A DNA stretch of 64,000 nucleotides from Reticulascus tulasneorum (taxonomy: Eukaryota; Ascomycota; Sordariomycetes; Glomerellales; Reticulascaceae): positions 1,178,001-1,242,000 of the forward strand of contig LSAX01000001.1 in the NCBI GenBank assembly GCA_001557505.1. The letters run 5' to 3'. The translations under genes were made by a program, and so were the position numbers. This document shows positions 46,434-59,066 of this stretch, piece by piece (within the stretch, counting starts at the first letter, position 1; the number at the start of each line of letters is the position of its first letter). A model generated the notes under the pieces. The model was not told the origin of the DNA. It was given only the letters and a program-made list of their open reading frames with translations, and made no database searches.

Positions 46434-48989
46434 ATGGCCGCAGCCGCTCAATTATCCGTGAGCGATCAAATCCGCCAGCTCGATGATGCGCGCAAGCTTG
46501 TCCTCGGCGATGTCAGCTACTATCCAACCGTCGTAAAGGGTATTCTACCCATCATAGGCCCGTCCGCACGTCTTGAGCTCCGTCGATGGGGTGCCAATTT
46601 CCTAGCAGAGGCGTTCGCGATGCCAGCCTTACCCGGCAGCGAGAAGGAGACGATGCAGCTGTTCGTTCTGGATACGTTGCAGAGCATGTTGGAGAACCCC
46701 CAGGAGGACGAACAAGTGCTACGGAGTGTAGTTCAGACAGTTGCTAGTATTTATCCACTTGCGCTGAGATGGATGTAAGTTCCCCATGCGTTGATGAAGA
46801 CACCTTGCCAGGGCAGGTGGCCGAGTAAAGGCAGTGACGGCCTAGAAACTAATGATTGCAGCATCAACAACTCTTACGATACCGTGTCTTGGGAGCGAAT
46901 GACGGCGATAAAGACAAGAATACTGCGGATATGGGAGAATGCTGGTCCATCGCTCAGGATATGCTGCATCAAATTTGCCCAACGAGTTGTGTTGGCGCAG
47001 TCGGTAGCTTCGCCGCAGGAGCCAAGGGTAAGATAACGTGCTTAGCGGGTTAACGTGGACTTACTAACATATCCCAACCAGCGCGGCGACTCTCTCGATG
47101 TTTCCTTAGATAAAGTCCCGCCAAACCACTCGAGTCTCGATCACCGAACGCTGGAGGCCGAAGCAACTGGCTTATTAGACAGGATGCTGGGCGTGCTGCA
47201 AGATAACAGCAGGTAAGAGAAAATCCGGAGGAGACTTGAGAGTCTCAACTAATCCTTGCCTTCCTCGTAAAATAGTGATGCCCTTCTGGTTGATGCCACC
47301 TTGAACTGCCTGTCCGTATTAGTCCGAACGCGTCCTGGTACAGCCAACAGAATATTGAATGCCATATTGAACTTCAACCCCTTGAAACTCGCCAACTCGC
47401 CGATGACTTCCAAGACCCGTGTATTGGTCAAGTCCATGGAAAAGACCACGCGGATACTCTTGATACATCTTGCGAAGCGGTATGATCCCTCTCCCTCGAC
47501 TTAGTTGGAGTCGCATGCACTGACATGGAACTCTGTAGTGATCCCCACAATCCCAATGTTCCGCGAATACACCAACATGTGGAGCGACTGATGCGCTCGC
47601 GAAACGAGATTTTTGACGAATCAGGTCGGAAACGGGCCCTCGAGGCCCAACAACATGACGGCTATGATGCCAAACGACAACGGCTCACACAACAAGCAGC
47701 TAGCGCTCCGGAGCTGCGGATACCTCCTCTTTCTTCTGGTCCTCATACTTTGGGAGATGTCTTTACCCTCACGGGTAGTGAAGGCCTGAAGACTTTCGAC
47801 GTGTCATTAGTACCCGCCGCTCTCGTAGCGAAGATCAGCGTCACCACCCTCGCACGGGTAGACCCACAACTACTTTCGCAAGCCGTTGAGGTCAGTATCT
47901 TTTGCTCTAGCCTAGCAGTGCTTCTACTAACAGGTTATAGGGAATCCGGGGAAGGCTTACTGCGCTCGCGGCTGCTCCACCACCCGTTCTCAACGCTAAC
48001 ACGTCTCCGCTGGGAGTTGATGAAGATGACGACGACTACGAACCCGACTACTATGCCGCGGAAGATACAGAACAGATTTTGAACAAGCTCGACAGTTCAG
48101 GCCCTGATGTTGTCAAGGCAGAAGAGTCAGACTTGGCATTGAAGGCTTTCAGACTCCCACCACCTCCACCGCTCACCCCTGAACTCGCGCTATCTGCTGG
48201 ACAAGGATCGGTGATGTGTGTCTTGGAGTTTATGAAGACATTAGAAGATACGGGCAAGAGATCCAAATCTGGCGCAAATCGTCTCGCCGCTAGCACGAAC
48301 GATCGGGAATCTTGGACTACAATCCTGACCCGCCTTGCAAGCCGAGCGACTGCTGGTGTGGATGATGTCCCCGTCAAGGGCGAGGACGACCCTTCGGCGC
48401 CTCGGCTCTCAGTGGGTGACAGTGTACGGGATCGCTTATACAACTACGTCCTCGAGGACTTCCGGAAACGCATCGACGTCGCCATCACCTGGCTAAACGA
48501 GGAGTGGTACAATGACCGACTACAAGCACGTGGAGGGACGAATGCACCGCTCCATTACGAGAAATGGGCATTGAAAGTCATCAACGGCTTTGCACAATAC
48601 CTTCACGCTCAAGACAAGGTCTTGACGCGGTTCTTGAGCGAGATTCCGGAGCTTACGCCTTCTATTCTCTCACGGGTCAAGTATATGTGTCAAGATCCGT
48701 CGGTGGTGCCCCTTGCATTGACTAGTCTGCTCTATTTGGTTATCATGCGGCCGCCTGTGCGGGAGCTTGCCCTTGATACGGTCCAGGATATCTGGACTGA
48801 GTGTGAGTTGATCTTGAATGTTTATTTGCATGCGGATGGTGGAAGGCTAACAAATGAATTGCAGACGAGGACGCCAGAACGATGGCCGCAAAGTATCTAG
48901 TCAAGTACAGACCGGGCTTTCTGGAGATGGCTACACGCACTGAAGACGGTGCATCGACGACGAGCATTGCTCCCGCTATTGCAACATGA
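46434..48989 (+). CDS. PTA1: mRNA 3'-end processing scaffold Pta1/symplekin
   Basis: Pta1 (symplekin) is a scaffold of the cleavage and polyadenylation factor complex in the nucleus. Seven exons: 46434-46774, 46862-47027, 47082-47212, 47276-47479, 47539-47890, 47941-48802 and 48865-48989, giving 726 aa. The phases (2,0,2,2,0,1) all restore conserved sequence. The N-terminal symplekin/Pta1 HEAT-repeat domain begins QIRQLDDARKLVLGD and runs through LLVDATLNCLSVLVRTRPG. A linker (about 400-450) is acidic and proline-rich (LPPPPPLTPEL). The C-terminal half has RLYNYVLEDFRKRIDVAITWLNEEWYNDR and a further helical repeat ending AKYLVKYRPGFLEM. The ATG at 46434 has a strong context (GCCATGG). Intron 2 shows a TTACTAAC branch point. 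Confidence 0.93.
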
Positions 48990-51334
48990 TGAAGGTGGTT
49001 ACGATATTCCGCGACTTTGTATTCGTATAGAGCAAGGGACTTGCCTTTGGTTGGCGTCGACAAAGCAAGTAGTATGTAACAATCCCGCCGGGCGACACTC
49101 AAACATCACATTGAGTAAAGTCGAATCACAAGGGAACTGGATCTATGGTTCGGCTGGTATGAAAGATGGCTGCTTGCGATGGCAGCCATTCTGGGTCCTC
49201 AACCTGTCCTTTGTGGCATGGTCCTACTTCTGGGAGGTTTCCGCTTTTCCTGATGTTTGAAATACCCTAAAAGGAAGGATATGAGGAAAGAAGACGAAGC
49301 CATATGCAGCCAGAAGTCAACGGCGGCAGGGCTGGGTATCACTGTCAGGATCGCCGGCACGCATGTATGTAAGGATAGGACTAGGATGGGATGGGAAAAG
49401 GAATCATAACATGTTGGGGCCATTCTTCATGAGCCACCACAGCGTTGCCCTCGATCTACTACATCGTAACTTTTTCAAATTGGTCTAGACTGGGATATTC
49501 CATCTGGACGTTGTGGCAGTTGCTGGGGGCGATCTGTGATTATTGAAGCGGTGGCCCATGGAGGAAATATATTAAGAATTTGACTACTTCCTGCAGTGTG
49601 TAGCACCCGCATTGCCTGCGTAATGATTCAGGACGATTTCACACGGATCTGGTTTCCCGTCGGTTCGTTGGCTGCCTACATCATGCCCATCTTGTAAAAC
49701 AGCAAGAGCGGCTTCTCACAGCACAATACACTGCAAAAATGAATAGCATTCAGACCTAGGAGTGTTGGAACTTGTCATCCGTCTCTTCCGTCTGCTAGCC
49801 CGAATCGAGCTGAAGAACGGCCGGCAAGACGGACGCGTAGAGGCGGGCAAAGACTGACCCTTGCTAGTGAAGCCGACCCTTTCGTGGACACGTTCTGCCG
49901 CCGCGGGGGGCCGGTTTTTGGCCGCCACGGTGGAAAGCAACCAACTAACCTTGCTAGCCAACTAAACTGACAGGATCGGAGATTTCTGCGACCCCCTTAG
50001 ATGTATTGTGGACGGGAAGCGGATCGCCTCCACGTTCCACAGCATTGGAAGGCGACGTCAGGACGCAACGCGCAGAGGAGGTACACACATTACCAACAAA
50101 TGGGGTCTATAATTGCGTAATTCGGGGGCTTGAGTGTCTGGGACCTGCTGGAAATAGCGATTGGTTACGACTTGATGATCAAAGGCGGTTTCGGCATGTC
50201 TGGGGCGTCAAGCTTCGAATCAAAGTGGTCATTATATGGAACAGCCTGGGAGCGAATGATGGAGTCTTCGAGGTGCTACTCTGAATTTGTGGTTTGCGCC
50301 TCATTTCACAGCCCGTCCGAAGATGCACGAACCCGGATCGAGGGATCTTGGTTGCTGGAATGGTGGCTGAGTGTGCGATTTCAAACGGAGGCGGTAATGC
50401 GGGACCATGAGCCCAAGTGGTGCTCCTATTGAGCCCCCTTTATTCTGGAAACGCATCGTATTTCCTTTTGATGGAAGGGGGGACGTTCTTTAGCGGGATG
50501 TAAGGTAGTTAATGCGACGATGCAACCCGCAGCCCGCAGCTGGGGAAGACCTTGGATACGTTGTCTTTGATAAAGTGGCCCTTTGTTCGAGGTTCGGGGG
50601 GGCCAGCCCGTGCTCTTCGGCGATAGGCGCAGGTGATGATGGATGAAAGAAGTGGAGCAGGTTGTAACTTAGTGACATGTTGAGGCTGCCCGTTGCTAGG
50701 GAAGAATTGAAAGTTGTTTGGCCCCAGGAGGGTTTGGCGCGGTGTTTTAGTGGGGGGCATCCCATGTAACCCCCCTGCATCAGCGGTGTGTGTGTGCATG
50801 TGTGTGTGGTGTTTTTGCGGTTTTGCTGTTGGGTGCAGTGCCCCGTGCCTGTGTGCCTGTGCTTACATAGCGTAAGGTACCATATTAGGTACATTGCAGT
50901 GCCTGACAACGAGTTACAAAAAAAAACCTAGCCTGCTGAATACCACCACACCACCATACAAACCCCCCAAACCCTCTGATGCAAAAGCAGTCCTGGTACA
51001 TAAATCCAGAAAACAACAAGACTGGTCGTTTTCTTGCTTATTCTGCTCCTAAAATCCTGGCCATCCCCCCGCTGGTGTATCTTTGTTCATTCACACATTT
51101 AAAAAGGACCCGAGATTGCTCTTCGAGATCCCATCTTGCCGGGAATTGACCCATAGTTATTGCACCACCACTTCGACCCGCGTCATCCGTCCTCCTCCGT
51201 CAATATACGCGCTTTCAGGCCCGTTCCATCCCACTTGGACGAACAACCTCCAGAAACACCAAAGACATTAAGAGAAAAACGAATCGACTGGTTTCTGTGT
51301 CTCAATACGTGCCTACAGGAGATGACCGAGAGAA
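48990..51334. other. Intergenic between PTA1 and SHE3
   Basis: 2.3 kb without a supported gene. A TG-rich microsatellite-like patch (GTGTGTGTGTGCATGTGTGTGTGG) is at about 50786-50809 and an A9 run is near 50919. The last ~300 bases before 51335 form a C-rich leader for SHE3. Confidence 0.5.
50786..50812. repeat. Interrupted (TG)n microsatellite
   Basis: A short TG-rich simple repeat, about 27 bp, interrupted by one CA. Confidence 0.6.
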
Positions 51335-52779
51335 ATGCCTAGTCGATTGCAGAAGCCACAGAACAAGCCGCGACATTCCAAGCCTCCGCACATTCCCGAC
51401 TTTTCGATCCATCAAGACTTTGGGACTGGTATGGAACCCTCTCTCTCTTATTACTGGCGATTCCATGAAACATCCCCACATCAGCTCAGAGACTCCGTCG
51501 TGCCAGGCGGTGCTTCCCTGAACAGTCTTCCCTTCTGTCGTGCGAGGTTCGAGGAGCTTTAGCTAACATCCAACAAGCGCTCAGAGCATCACCGGATCCG
51601 GACTCGACGGCGCCTCCACTAAATGGTGCCCAGTCCAGCCGGACCCTCACACCCGCCTCCGTTGGCGCCATCAACAGCATGAAGACGAGCCGGGACGGGA
51701 AACTAACACCCTCCTACTCCACCCCGTCAAACAACGGCACACCTAAGATGGTCCAGACCATCCGGTCAGTCCCCAGCTTCGAAGCCGTGTCAGATACTAG
51801 CTCCGACACGCCGTCGAGAAACTCCGCCTTTTCCAGCTCCATCAACAGTAACGCCAGCGCCGTCTCGATGGCTTCACATCAGGACAGAGCGCCGAGCGTA
51901 AGGCTAAAACATGAGTGGAACGGAGACGTCACGGAACGAATAGAACCGGTGAGGATAGAGGAGCCACCACCCGAGGACATTACTCCTATTGGGGCTCCGG
52001 AGAACCATGGCCAGGGATGGGACTCGACCATAGGCAAGGCGGGGTTAGGAAAGACGGGCAGGGTGATCAACAAGTTGGTCAGCGACAACGAGGCCCTGAA
52101 AAGAGATATCAAGATCGAACGGTTGCGGGCTGAGGAGTCGAAACAGGCCGCCAAGCTTGTCGAGGACAAGATGGAACGGTTAATCAGCGACTACGAAAGT
52201 CGGCTCCTCGAGGCAAACGTCACAAAAACGCTGCTCTCCCGCAAAGAGCGCCAGGTCGAATCGCTCTCCGCGGCGGTGGAGCTAGAACGCGAACGCGCTC
52301 AGAGCGCCGGAGAGCGGGAACGCTCGTGGCGGGACGAGATGGAGAAGATGCGTGCCACGACCTCGAAGCAAGTCGACGACGCGACCACGTACGCGGCCAT
52401 GGTGGAAGGGCGCTACAATGCGATTTCATCGCATTGGAAGGACCAGGGCGACGAGGTCAAGCGGTCGATGGCCAAGCTCAAGGGCGAGATGGGGGTTCTG
52501 ACCGAAGACAGGAGGCAGGACGACGAGAAGATTTCGACTCTCAGGGAGTTGTGTGACCAGCAAGACGGCAACATCAAGGAGCTGAGGAGGCAGCGTGATG
52601 AGATTGAAGTACAGTTTGGAGCCTACAAGGCGCAGCAGGAGGAGATGTTGAGTGGGATTAAGAGTTCGGCGGCGGAGAGGGAGAGGGAGCAGGAGAAGAT
52701 GCTAGAGGAGACGAGGGAGGTGCTTGCGAAGCTGAAGTGGGCGCTGAATGTCAAGGAGAACGTGAAGGTGGTGCAATGA
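51335..52779 (+). CDS. SHE3: She3-like coiled-coil protein (mRNA transport adaptor family)
   Basis: The SHE3 family includes the yeast adaptor that links mRNA cargo to myosin; in filamentous fungi its role is less clear. Two exons, 51335-51428 and 51578-52779, with a 149-nt GTATGG intron, give 431 aa. The N-terminus is basic (MPSRLQKPQNKPRH) and reaches IPDFSIHQDFGT, a conserved fungal motif. A Ser/Thr/Pro-rich region (about 40-130) follows. From about residue 140 to 425 it is a long coiled coil starting GKTGRVINKLVSDNEALKRDIKIERLRAEESKQ and including TLLSRKERQVESL, which match fungal She3 relatives. ATG 51335 lies in a leader without other ATG-context competition. Confidence 0.78.
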
Positions 52780-54091
52780 AGGGATCGCACCCCATTTTCT
52801 TCTGGGTCTCACGGTGTTAACATGGTTGAGTGATTCAGCCAGCCGTCATCAGAGACCAGCGGAGTCTTCACACTTGATGTGGCCACATCTCCCGTCAATG
52901 CCGGAGCATTGTCCAGCACCGCCATCATCTCACCTACCCAGCCCAGCTAGTGGCACGAACCTCTCTCAATTCCTAGGCGCAAACCCTCTCCCGGCCTCCA
53001 GCCCTCAAACTCAAACTCAAAAGCAAGACTTGCAATGGACCCTTGCGGTCCCCATCGTCCATGGAAGGGCGCAGGGTTCTAATAACCAACACGTTACGAC
53101 TACGATGACAGCTCGGAACGAGCACCAAATTTTAATTTTCGTTACTTTCCTTTATCGACCACGAACATAGACAGGACCGGGTTCTGGATAACTAGGGATT
53201 TGCCCTGCTTCATTTGGTTTGGAGTTGCAGGCGTCAAAGAGGTGATTGGTTTTCCCTCTCATAGTTTTTTATGTCAGACGCATCCACGGATGGCGGGGGA
53301 TGGGGATAGCAACAGAATTTGCCGAGATATCAAAGACTGAAAAATGTTTATCGTTTGTTTGGCAGGCGTCAGATGTCGGCATGTAGGCGATGTTGAACGG
53401 TGTGGTCTGGAGGGATGCTGCAGATTGTGACAGAGATGTATGGCATGCCGCGATGGCTGGGTGTCAAGTGCAAGGCAGTTTGCATGATGGAGGGGGGTGT
53501 TTGCTACGAACTACGAGGTGCTTTATCTTCAGATTCAGTCTTTGGTGATGTACCCTAAGTTTAAGAGTGGAATATAGCCCATTGCTGTAGTGCGATCATG
53601 CTTCCGTCATCGTGACTTTGCGCTAATGAGACCAGAGCGCCCGTGCAGTTAATGAAGACACGCGGCCCAACTCGAAGATCTGACATGAAATTTCGTCTGA
53701 AAGGTTTTGGCAAGCTTGAAATGGCTGAATATTGCGAGAGTAGCAGAAGACGAAGACGGCAAGGAGCCTACGGTAATGTCTGCACGAAACCCTAGACCTT
53801 ATCAAGGAATATTCATGAATCCTTGAAACTAGTCTCCAAAAAGTCTCTACATGCAAGTTATATTGTCATTTATAAATATACTGTTCATATTCGCCGTTCT
53901 TCAATGGTTGATACTATGCAGTACCAGAGGCAAAGAGCCCCAAACCTCCGGAACGCCAAGCACGATATCGATAAGATAAGATTAGATAACAAAAAAATTC
54001 TACTGTACCATCTCGACCTCCAAAACTTCAACCAGCCCCTCCATCACCATCACACATTACCAGCACGACCTACCCAGTCGAGAACACACCA
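52780..54091. other. Intergenic between SHE3 and RPF2
   Basis: 1.3 kb; no coding or RNA feature recognised. The part from about 53900 is the RPF2 promoter and leader. Confidence 0.5.
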
Positions 54092-55163
54092 ATGCTTCGA
54101 CAAATGTATGTACTACCGTCTCCGATAGACCCGTTCTTTTTCTAATATTCAATTCTAGAAAACCGCGCAATGCGCGCTCCAAGCGAGCTTTGGAGGCAAG
54201 AGAGCCGAAAGTAGTGGAGAATCCCAAGATCGTTCTCTTCCTCCGAGGCACCACTTGCAGCCAGGTCACCCAGGATGCGCTCGTATGTATCTCGTCTGAG
54301 AAGTGCATATCTACGCAAATGCTAACTCGCTGTTGTAGAATGAGCTACATTCCCTGAGGCAACCATTGGCGAAGAAATTCACAAAGAAAAATGCGATCCA
54401 TCCGTTCGAAGACGCATCGTCGCTCGAGTTTTTCAGCGAGAAGAATGACACAAGTTTCCTAGTATTTGGGAGCAGTTCCAAGAAGCGGCCGCATACCATC
54501 ACCTTTGTGCGGACGTTTAGCTACAAGATCCTGGATATGCTGGAGCTGAATCTTGACGCCGAGAGTTTTCGTACACTGGGGCAGTTTAAAGGAAAGAAGC
54601 CTGCGTTCGGGCTCAAGCCGATGTTGCTCTTTGCGGGCACGGCCTGGGACAGCCCCATTTCTAATGAGTACACGATGGCAAAGAGCATGTTCATAGACTT
54701 CTTCAGGGGAGAAAACACGGACAAGATCGACGTCGAGGGACTGCAGTATATCGTGTCCCTCAGCGCCGAGGAAAGCACAGGCGAAGGCGAGACCAAGCCA
54801 CCAATTCACCTTCGCTCGTACCTCATCCGGACGAAGCGAAGTGGCGGCAGGCTTCCGCTGGTTGAAGTTGAGGAGATGGGCCCGAGGATGGATTTCCGAG
54901 TGGGACGAACCAGAGAGCCGGAGGAGGGCATGCTGAAGGAGGCATTGAAGAAGGCGAAGGGCACGGAGGAGAGGCCTAGGAAGAACATCAAGACAGATGG
55001 GATGGGTGACAAGATGGGACGGGTGCATCTTGGACGGCAGGACTTGGGCGAGCTGCAGACGAGGAAGATGAAGGGCCTGAAGCGCAGTAGGGGGCAGGAG
55101 GATGATGATGTTGAGTTTACTGGTGTAAGCGAGGACGAGGCTAAGCGTACGAAGACGGCCTGA
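54092..55163 (+). CDS. RPF2: Ribosome biogenesis factor Rpf2 (Brix domain)
   Basis: With Rrs1, Rpf2 installs the 5S RNP into pre-60S particles in the nucleolus. Exons 54092-54105 (14 nt), 54159-54282 and 54339-55163 give 320 aa. The N-terminus MLRQIKPRNARSKRALEAREPKVVENPK is the standard Rpf2 opening. The Brix domain covers about residues 28-235: KIVLFLRGTTCSQVTQDAL, LHSLRQPLAKKFTKKNAIHPFED, then GSSSKKRPHTITFVRTF and FKGKKPAFGLKPMLLFAG. The C-terminus is Lys/Arg-rich with GRVHLGRQDLGELQTRKMKGLKR, a conserved basic tail. A 254-codon antisense frame overlaps it but is a shadow. Very secure. Confidence 0.95.
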
Positions 55164-56164
55164 AGCAGATCCCTTTCTCCGGCGTTCTCTGGCGCACTCG
55201 AGGCATCCATGTAGGTATTTCACCTAGCTTGTAGGCAGACCAGCTTTGGAATGCTGGAAGGCAAAGTCTTGAAATTATCTGTCTTACAAGTCTAGAAGCT
55301 ATTCGGGAATCACTTCTTGGGGTCACAATGTGACAGGCACCTGGGACAGGCACCCTGCTCTATTTGGCAATGCTTTTCGTATGGTCTAGATTGCTGGGTC
55401 GCGGTCACTCTCATGCCCCTTTGAGAGAATACGATTATCTTGGGCACTACCCCGTACCCCCGCCGCCTTGGAAGATGACGATTTAGGGCAGAACGCTAAT
55501 AAGCAGAGGGGGTGGACGGTGAAGTTTGGACTAAATCCTCGCGTAAGTCTTAGATGGTCAGAAGGTTGTCGGAAAGGTGGCCAGCGGGATGTATCGGATC
55601 GGCTTGCTCTTCCGAACAGGGGGTTTTTTTGGGCCATGGAAAAGGACGATCAAGAGAGAGGATCCTTGAGGATGATCGATGTGTTCACTGGATTGCAAGA
55701 GAGGCACTGGATTACAAGAGAGGAGACACGAGGATCAAGAAGGATGTTTAATCAAGCAGATATTTGTATTGAAATCCAATTATCGGATTGTCCCGTGAAG
55801 CTGGCAGATTAAGAGCCACTTCGTCGTCTAATCCGGGACTCAGGGAGGTCGCGTGCCAAGTTACCGATCAATTGTTCCACCGGCCAGAGCCAAATCTCAA
55901 AAGATAGCTCCAGTTCCCAATAAGACCCCCAAGGATTCACCTCTGGATAGCCGAGTGACCCTGCGGGCCCCGTAGAGAACGCCGTTCTGGCCCGATCGCC
56001 AATGACATCGCATGCCGGTTCTAATGTAACATTTCCAACTCCAAACGCCTCGCCAGGGAAGATTGGCTGCATCCCAGTCATTTTGAAAAAGGTATTATTG
56101 AACACGGGACCTCACCCGGATGTGGATCCGGGGATGGTGGTCAGGAAAATGCCATCGTCAGAAC
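55164..56164. other. Intergenic between RPF2 and the small soluble protein
   Basis: 1 kb with short open frames only. The plus-strand frame 55468-55812 (114 codons) lacks any recognisable motif. Confidence 0.45.
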
Positions 56165-56407
56165 TCAGGATCTTGACGGCAGGTTGAAGACGTTGCCCGC
56201 GGGGCCAACTGGTACGGCTCTTGTGGTGGTGGAGGTACCATCTGCCTTGGGCGGGTTGAAGGGGTCGTGGCCGATGTCCGCGACGAGGCTCTTCACGCGC
56301 TGCTTGAGGGAGCGGTGCTGTTTTTGGGAAGGCGAGCCCTTGGAGTAGGAGTAGGTGGACTCGGTGTAGGTCGAGGAAGCAGAAGAAGACTGGGATTGGT
56401 TGGTCAT
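56165..56407 (-). CDS. Small hydrophilic protein of unknown function
   Basis: 80 aa, single exon. Composition is Ser/Tyr/Thr-rich at the N-terminus (SSSASSTYTESTYSYSKGSP), then a basic helix (RSLKQRVKSLVADIGHDPF) and a short Pro/Gly/Asn tail. No signal peptide, cysteine or membrane segment. I do not recognise the family; similar short Ser/Tyr-rich proteins are common in filamentous fungi. I chose ATG 56407 over the frame's upstream extension (to 56569) because the upstream part is a Thr-rich leader. A TATATA element lies about 110 nt upstream, which supports this being a gene. Coding status is probable but not proven. Confidence 0.55.
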   Translation of the reverse strand: MTNQSQSSSASSTYTESTYSYSKGSPSQKQHRSLKQRVKSLVADIGHDPFNPPKADGTSTTTRAVPVGPAGNVFNLPSRS

Positions 56408-56514
56408 GATGATGGATTTCTGGGGGTTTTGGATCTTGAAAGATGGAATTGTGGTTGTTGTGGTGGTGAAGAGTGTCAACTTGAGACTGATCTGAGTGGT
56501 GAAGATGCTTTTGG

Positions 56515-56520
56515 TATATA
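56515..56520 (-). promoter_or_regulatory. TATA element of the small soluble protein gene
   Basis: TATATA (minus strand TTATATACC) about 110 nt before ATG 56407. Confidence 0.45.
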
Positions 56521-57670
56521 AGACTCTTGAAGTGATGATTGGAAGCTGGAGCTGCTGATGATGAGACAAAAGAAAAAGACCCTTAGGACTGAGGCATTCA
56601 AGTCCTACTTATACTTGGTGGACAGCCTTTCTCATTCAGACAAAGAAAGGACGGGATGCCTCTACGAAGTACCACATTTGGTCGTTGCCTACCCTGTATC
56701 ACGTTCGCTGCCAAGTCCCCACTCGGGAGTCCTAGTCGGACGCAGCAAGGCTAGTTAGTGTATGACAGGACAAGGGGAACAAGACGAAGGAAGTTAAGTT
56801 CGTACGTGTGAATTGAACGTAAGCGAGTGACGAGTGGCTGACGCCTCGGGAGGGTGTGGGCGGGCGGCGTGGGAAAAGAGCCTGGTAAGGCGCCTTGGAG
56901 GCACGACTCTGCTCTGTGGGCCGGCCGGATGAACTTACCACAGTGCTAACTGTTGGTGGTGGTGGTGGGGTGTGTTCCGAGCTGGGGGGATGGTTTAGCG
57001 GGTGCCTCAGGAAGAGTCACCGGTTGCTCCTCCCCCCCGCTTCTCTTCTCTTTCCGAGACCCTGCCCATGTATGGATTAGGATTAGGAACGCTAGACGAC
57101 CTACGCCAAGCGCAAGTCGGAGGGAAAAGGTTACTTTGTCGGGTCCAAAAAGGGTTTGGAGGGATTGAAATTCTGGTCCGTACGGAGGGTTACGAATCCC
57201 AGCGACCACCGCAACGCACACGCGACGCCATTACACACCCCCCGGGCTTGGGAGCATTCGTGGCTGGCGGGAGCGGGATTGGAAATCGGGGGAGTCAGAG
57301 TGACGCGTTTTGGGCTCGGTCGGTCGGGGGGTGAGTCAGAAGGTGAAATAAGTGTGCGAAAAATGCTGGCTGCGCTGCTGTGCTACGTGGTTTGTACGAC
57401 CGCATATGCACCGCCTATCGCCAAACGCAGTTAGAGCATGGGTCACACCTGTGGTTTCGATTGAATTTTTCTTCACGAACCTCTCACATGGTTCGTGAGC
57501 TTTTTAATTTTCGCATTGAATTGGATAAACCAGCCAACCAGTAGCAGTACGGACCGGGGGGGGACCACGGATACATTCGGCCGAGCACCGCCCATCCCCT
57601 CCCTCCTAAGGTAGCCAATTCGGGAGGCGTCACGGTGCCTGGATAACTTTTTAGACCTGCATTGAACTTC

Positions 57671-57724
57671 AGATGCCAAGAAAGCACGCTGAGAGATGCC
57701 AAGTACAGATCCGTAGATGCCAAG
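57671..57724. repeat. Short direct repeat AGATGCCAAG, three copies
   Basis: AGATGCCAAG begins at 57671, 57694 and 57715 (spacing 23 and 21 bp), the second and third copies followed by TA(C/T)A. Confidence 0.7.
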
Positions 57725-57880
57725 TATAGCCTATTTCGAGTGCACCAACTGATTCTGCCACGAAGACAGGGCGGCGGTGTTAATCCGATTTTTCAGTTGC
57801 AGGCGGGTGAGTTGTGGCATGGGCAAACAGTGAAGAGGACCGCGCGCCGCTCACCCTCCAGCTACCTCCTCCTACATGTG

Positions 57881-58190
57881 AATTCCTAACTATTCCCGGC
57901 GGGTTGCTGGTTCAACAACATCTTGACTGGTCGACGGGGTTGGTCAGCCTTTCCTTTTCTCGATTCCTAATTGACCCGACTGCTACTGCTTCAGATATTT
58001 TGACTGGCCTACGGAGTGGTCACGCTTCAATTCCCCAATTCCTAATTGTTCCGACCGCTTCTATTCAAGCATATCTTGAACTGGTCTGCGGAATGGTTAG
58101 GTTTCATTTTATGGATTCCTAAATGTCCCGCTTGCAACTCCTCCAGATATGTCGGCTGGTCTACGGGATAGTTAGGCTTCAATCATCCTT
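57881..58190. repeat. Degenerate ~77-bp minisatellite, four units
   Basis: Units begin with ATTCCTAA at 57882, 57963, 58038 and 58115 (lengths 81, 75, 77 and about 75 bp). Shared internal blocks are CCCG/CCGAC, a (T)CTTGACTGGT-like core, then CTACGG(G)... with GGTTAGG/GGTCAG and CTTCAAT. Divergence between units is substantial. The unit period is not a codon multiple and the frame is not conserved. Confidence 0.85.
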
Positions 58191-59046
58191 TATCCTCGAC
58201 CCTTACCAGGGGATATACTCTGAGGTATCCCCGAGGTATTCCTAAGGAAATGTCCTAAGTCCTGCTCCTCCATAGAGCGGAACCAACAAGCAGATCCCAG
58301 GTTGGGGTTATTAATGGCATGCTGGATGCCTGAATGCACACAAGGACCTTTTGTTCTCTCGGATCCGTGCTCGACTTGTAGCAGGTCTATTCGAGATGCC
58401 TTCTGCCTACCCAAGAAGGACACGGTCGCCTGAAACGGTGCTGCCTACTTATCGCCTGGCAAGGCAATACTAGTTAACAGTATATCCTTAAGCTCCTTTG
58501 ATATGAAGAAAGGCATGAGGAGTGGTTTCAAATTGCTTTGACCCAGTCATGTTGCTTGCTAATCAAGGCACAAAACTTCTTGAAATATACCTGCCGTGAT
58601 GGTGCCGCACTCCCGCATACTGACTCCGTCTGCCTTGGAGTCACACGACGGCAATTGCTCCACAAGCGCACTCCAACAACATGTGTCCGCTTTTAAAGTG
58701 AGATTGGACCGTGAGCGTGTGGCCGTTCTCTGCCGGTGGACTCCCGCGTTCCGGCGATTCTGCTCCCGACCCTGGCTTGATCAAGTTCCCGATAGTCATT
58801 GCGATGAGGACACGGACGAGCGTGCCGGAATTATAATAACCGCATTCATTGACGTTTGGTGGTCCTCCATTGGAAACTCGCCTTGTTGATTTTAAAATTG
58901 GCTGCCTGAGACATGTACGCTGTTGCGGGTCGGGACAGGCTTGTCGACCGTAGTAGTCCTGCAGCGAATCCTTCGGGTCTGAGGTCCTATCTAAGCATAT
59001 TTGTCTGTCGGGTGCTCCACCTCAGGCAGTGCGCAGAGCCCCCACA

Positions 59047-59066
59047 CCCCCCCCCCCCCCCCCCCC
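59047..59066. repeat. C20 homopolymer
   Basis: Twenty consecutive C on the plus strand (G20 on the minus strand), liable to sequencing and replication error. Confidence 0.9.

Noticed and set aside
54459..55223. 254-codon open frame on the minus strand
   Set aside because: Lies antisense to RPF2, whose Brix domain and basic tail are conserved; the antisense frame has no motif.
57881..58190. CRISPR-like array
   Set aside because: Eukaryotic sequence; units are contiguous and diverged, without unique spacers between constant repeats.
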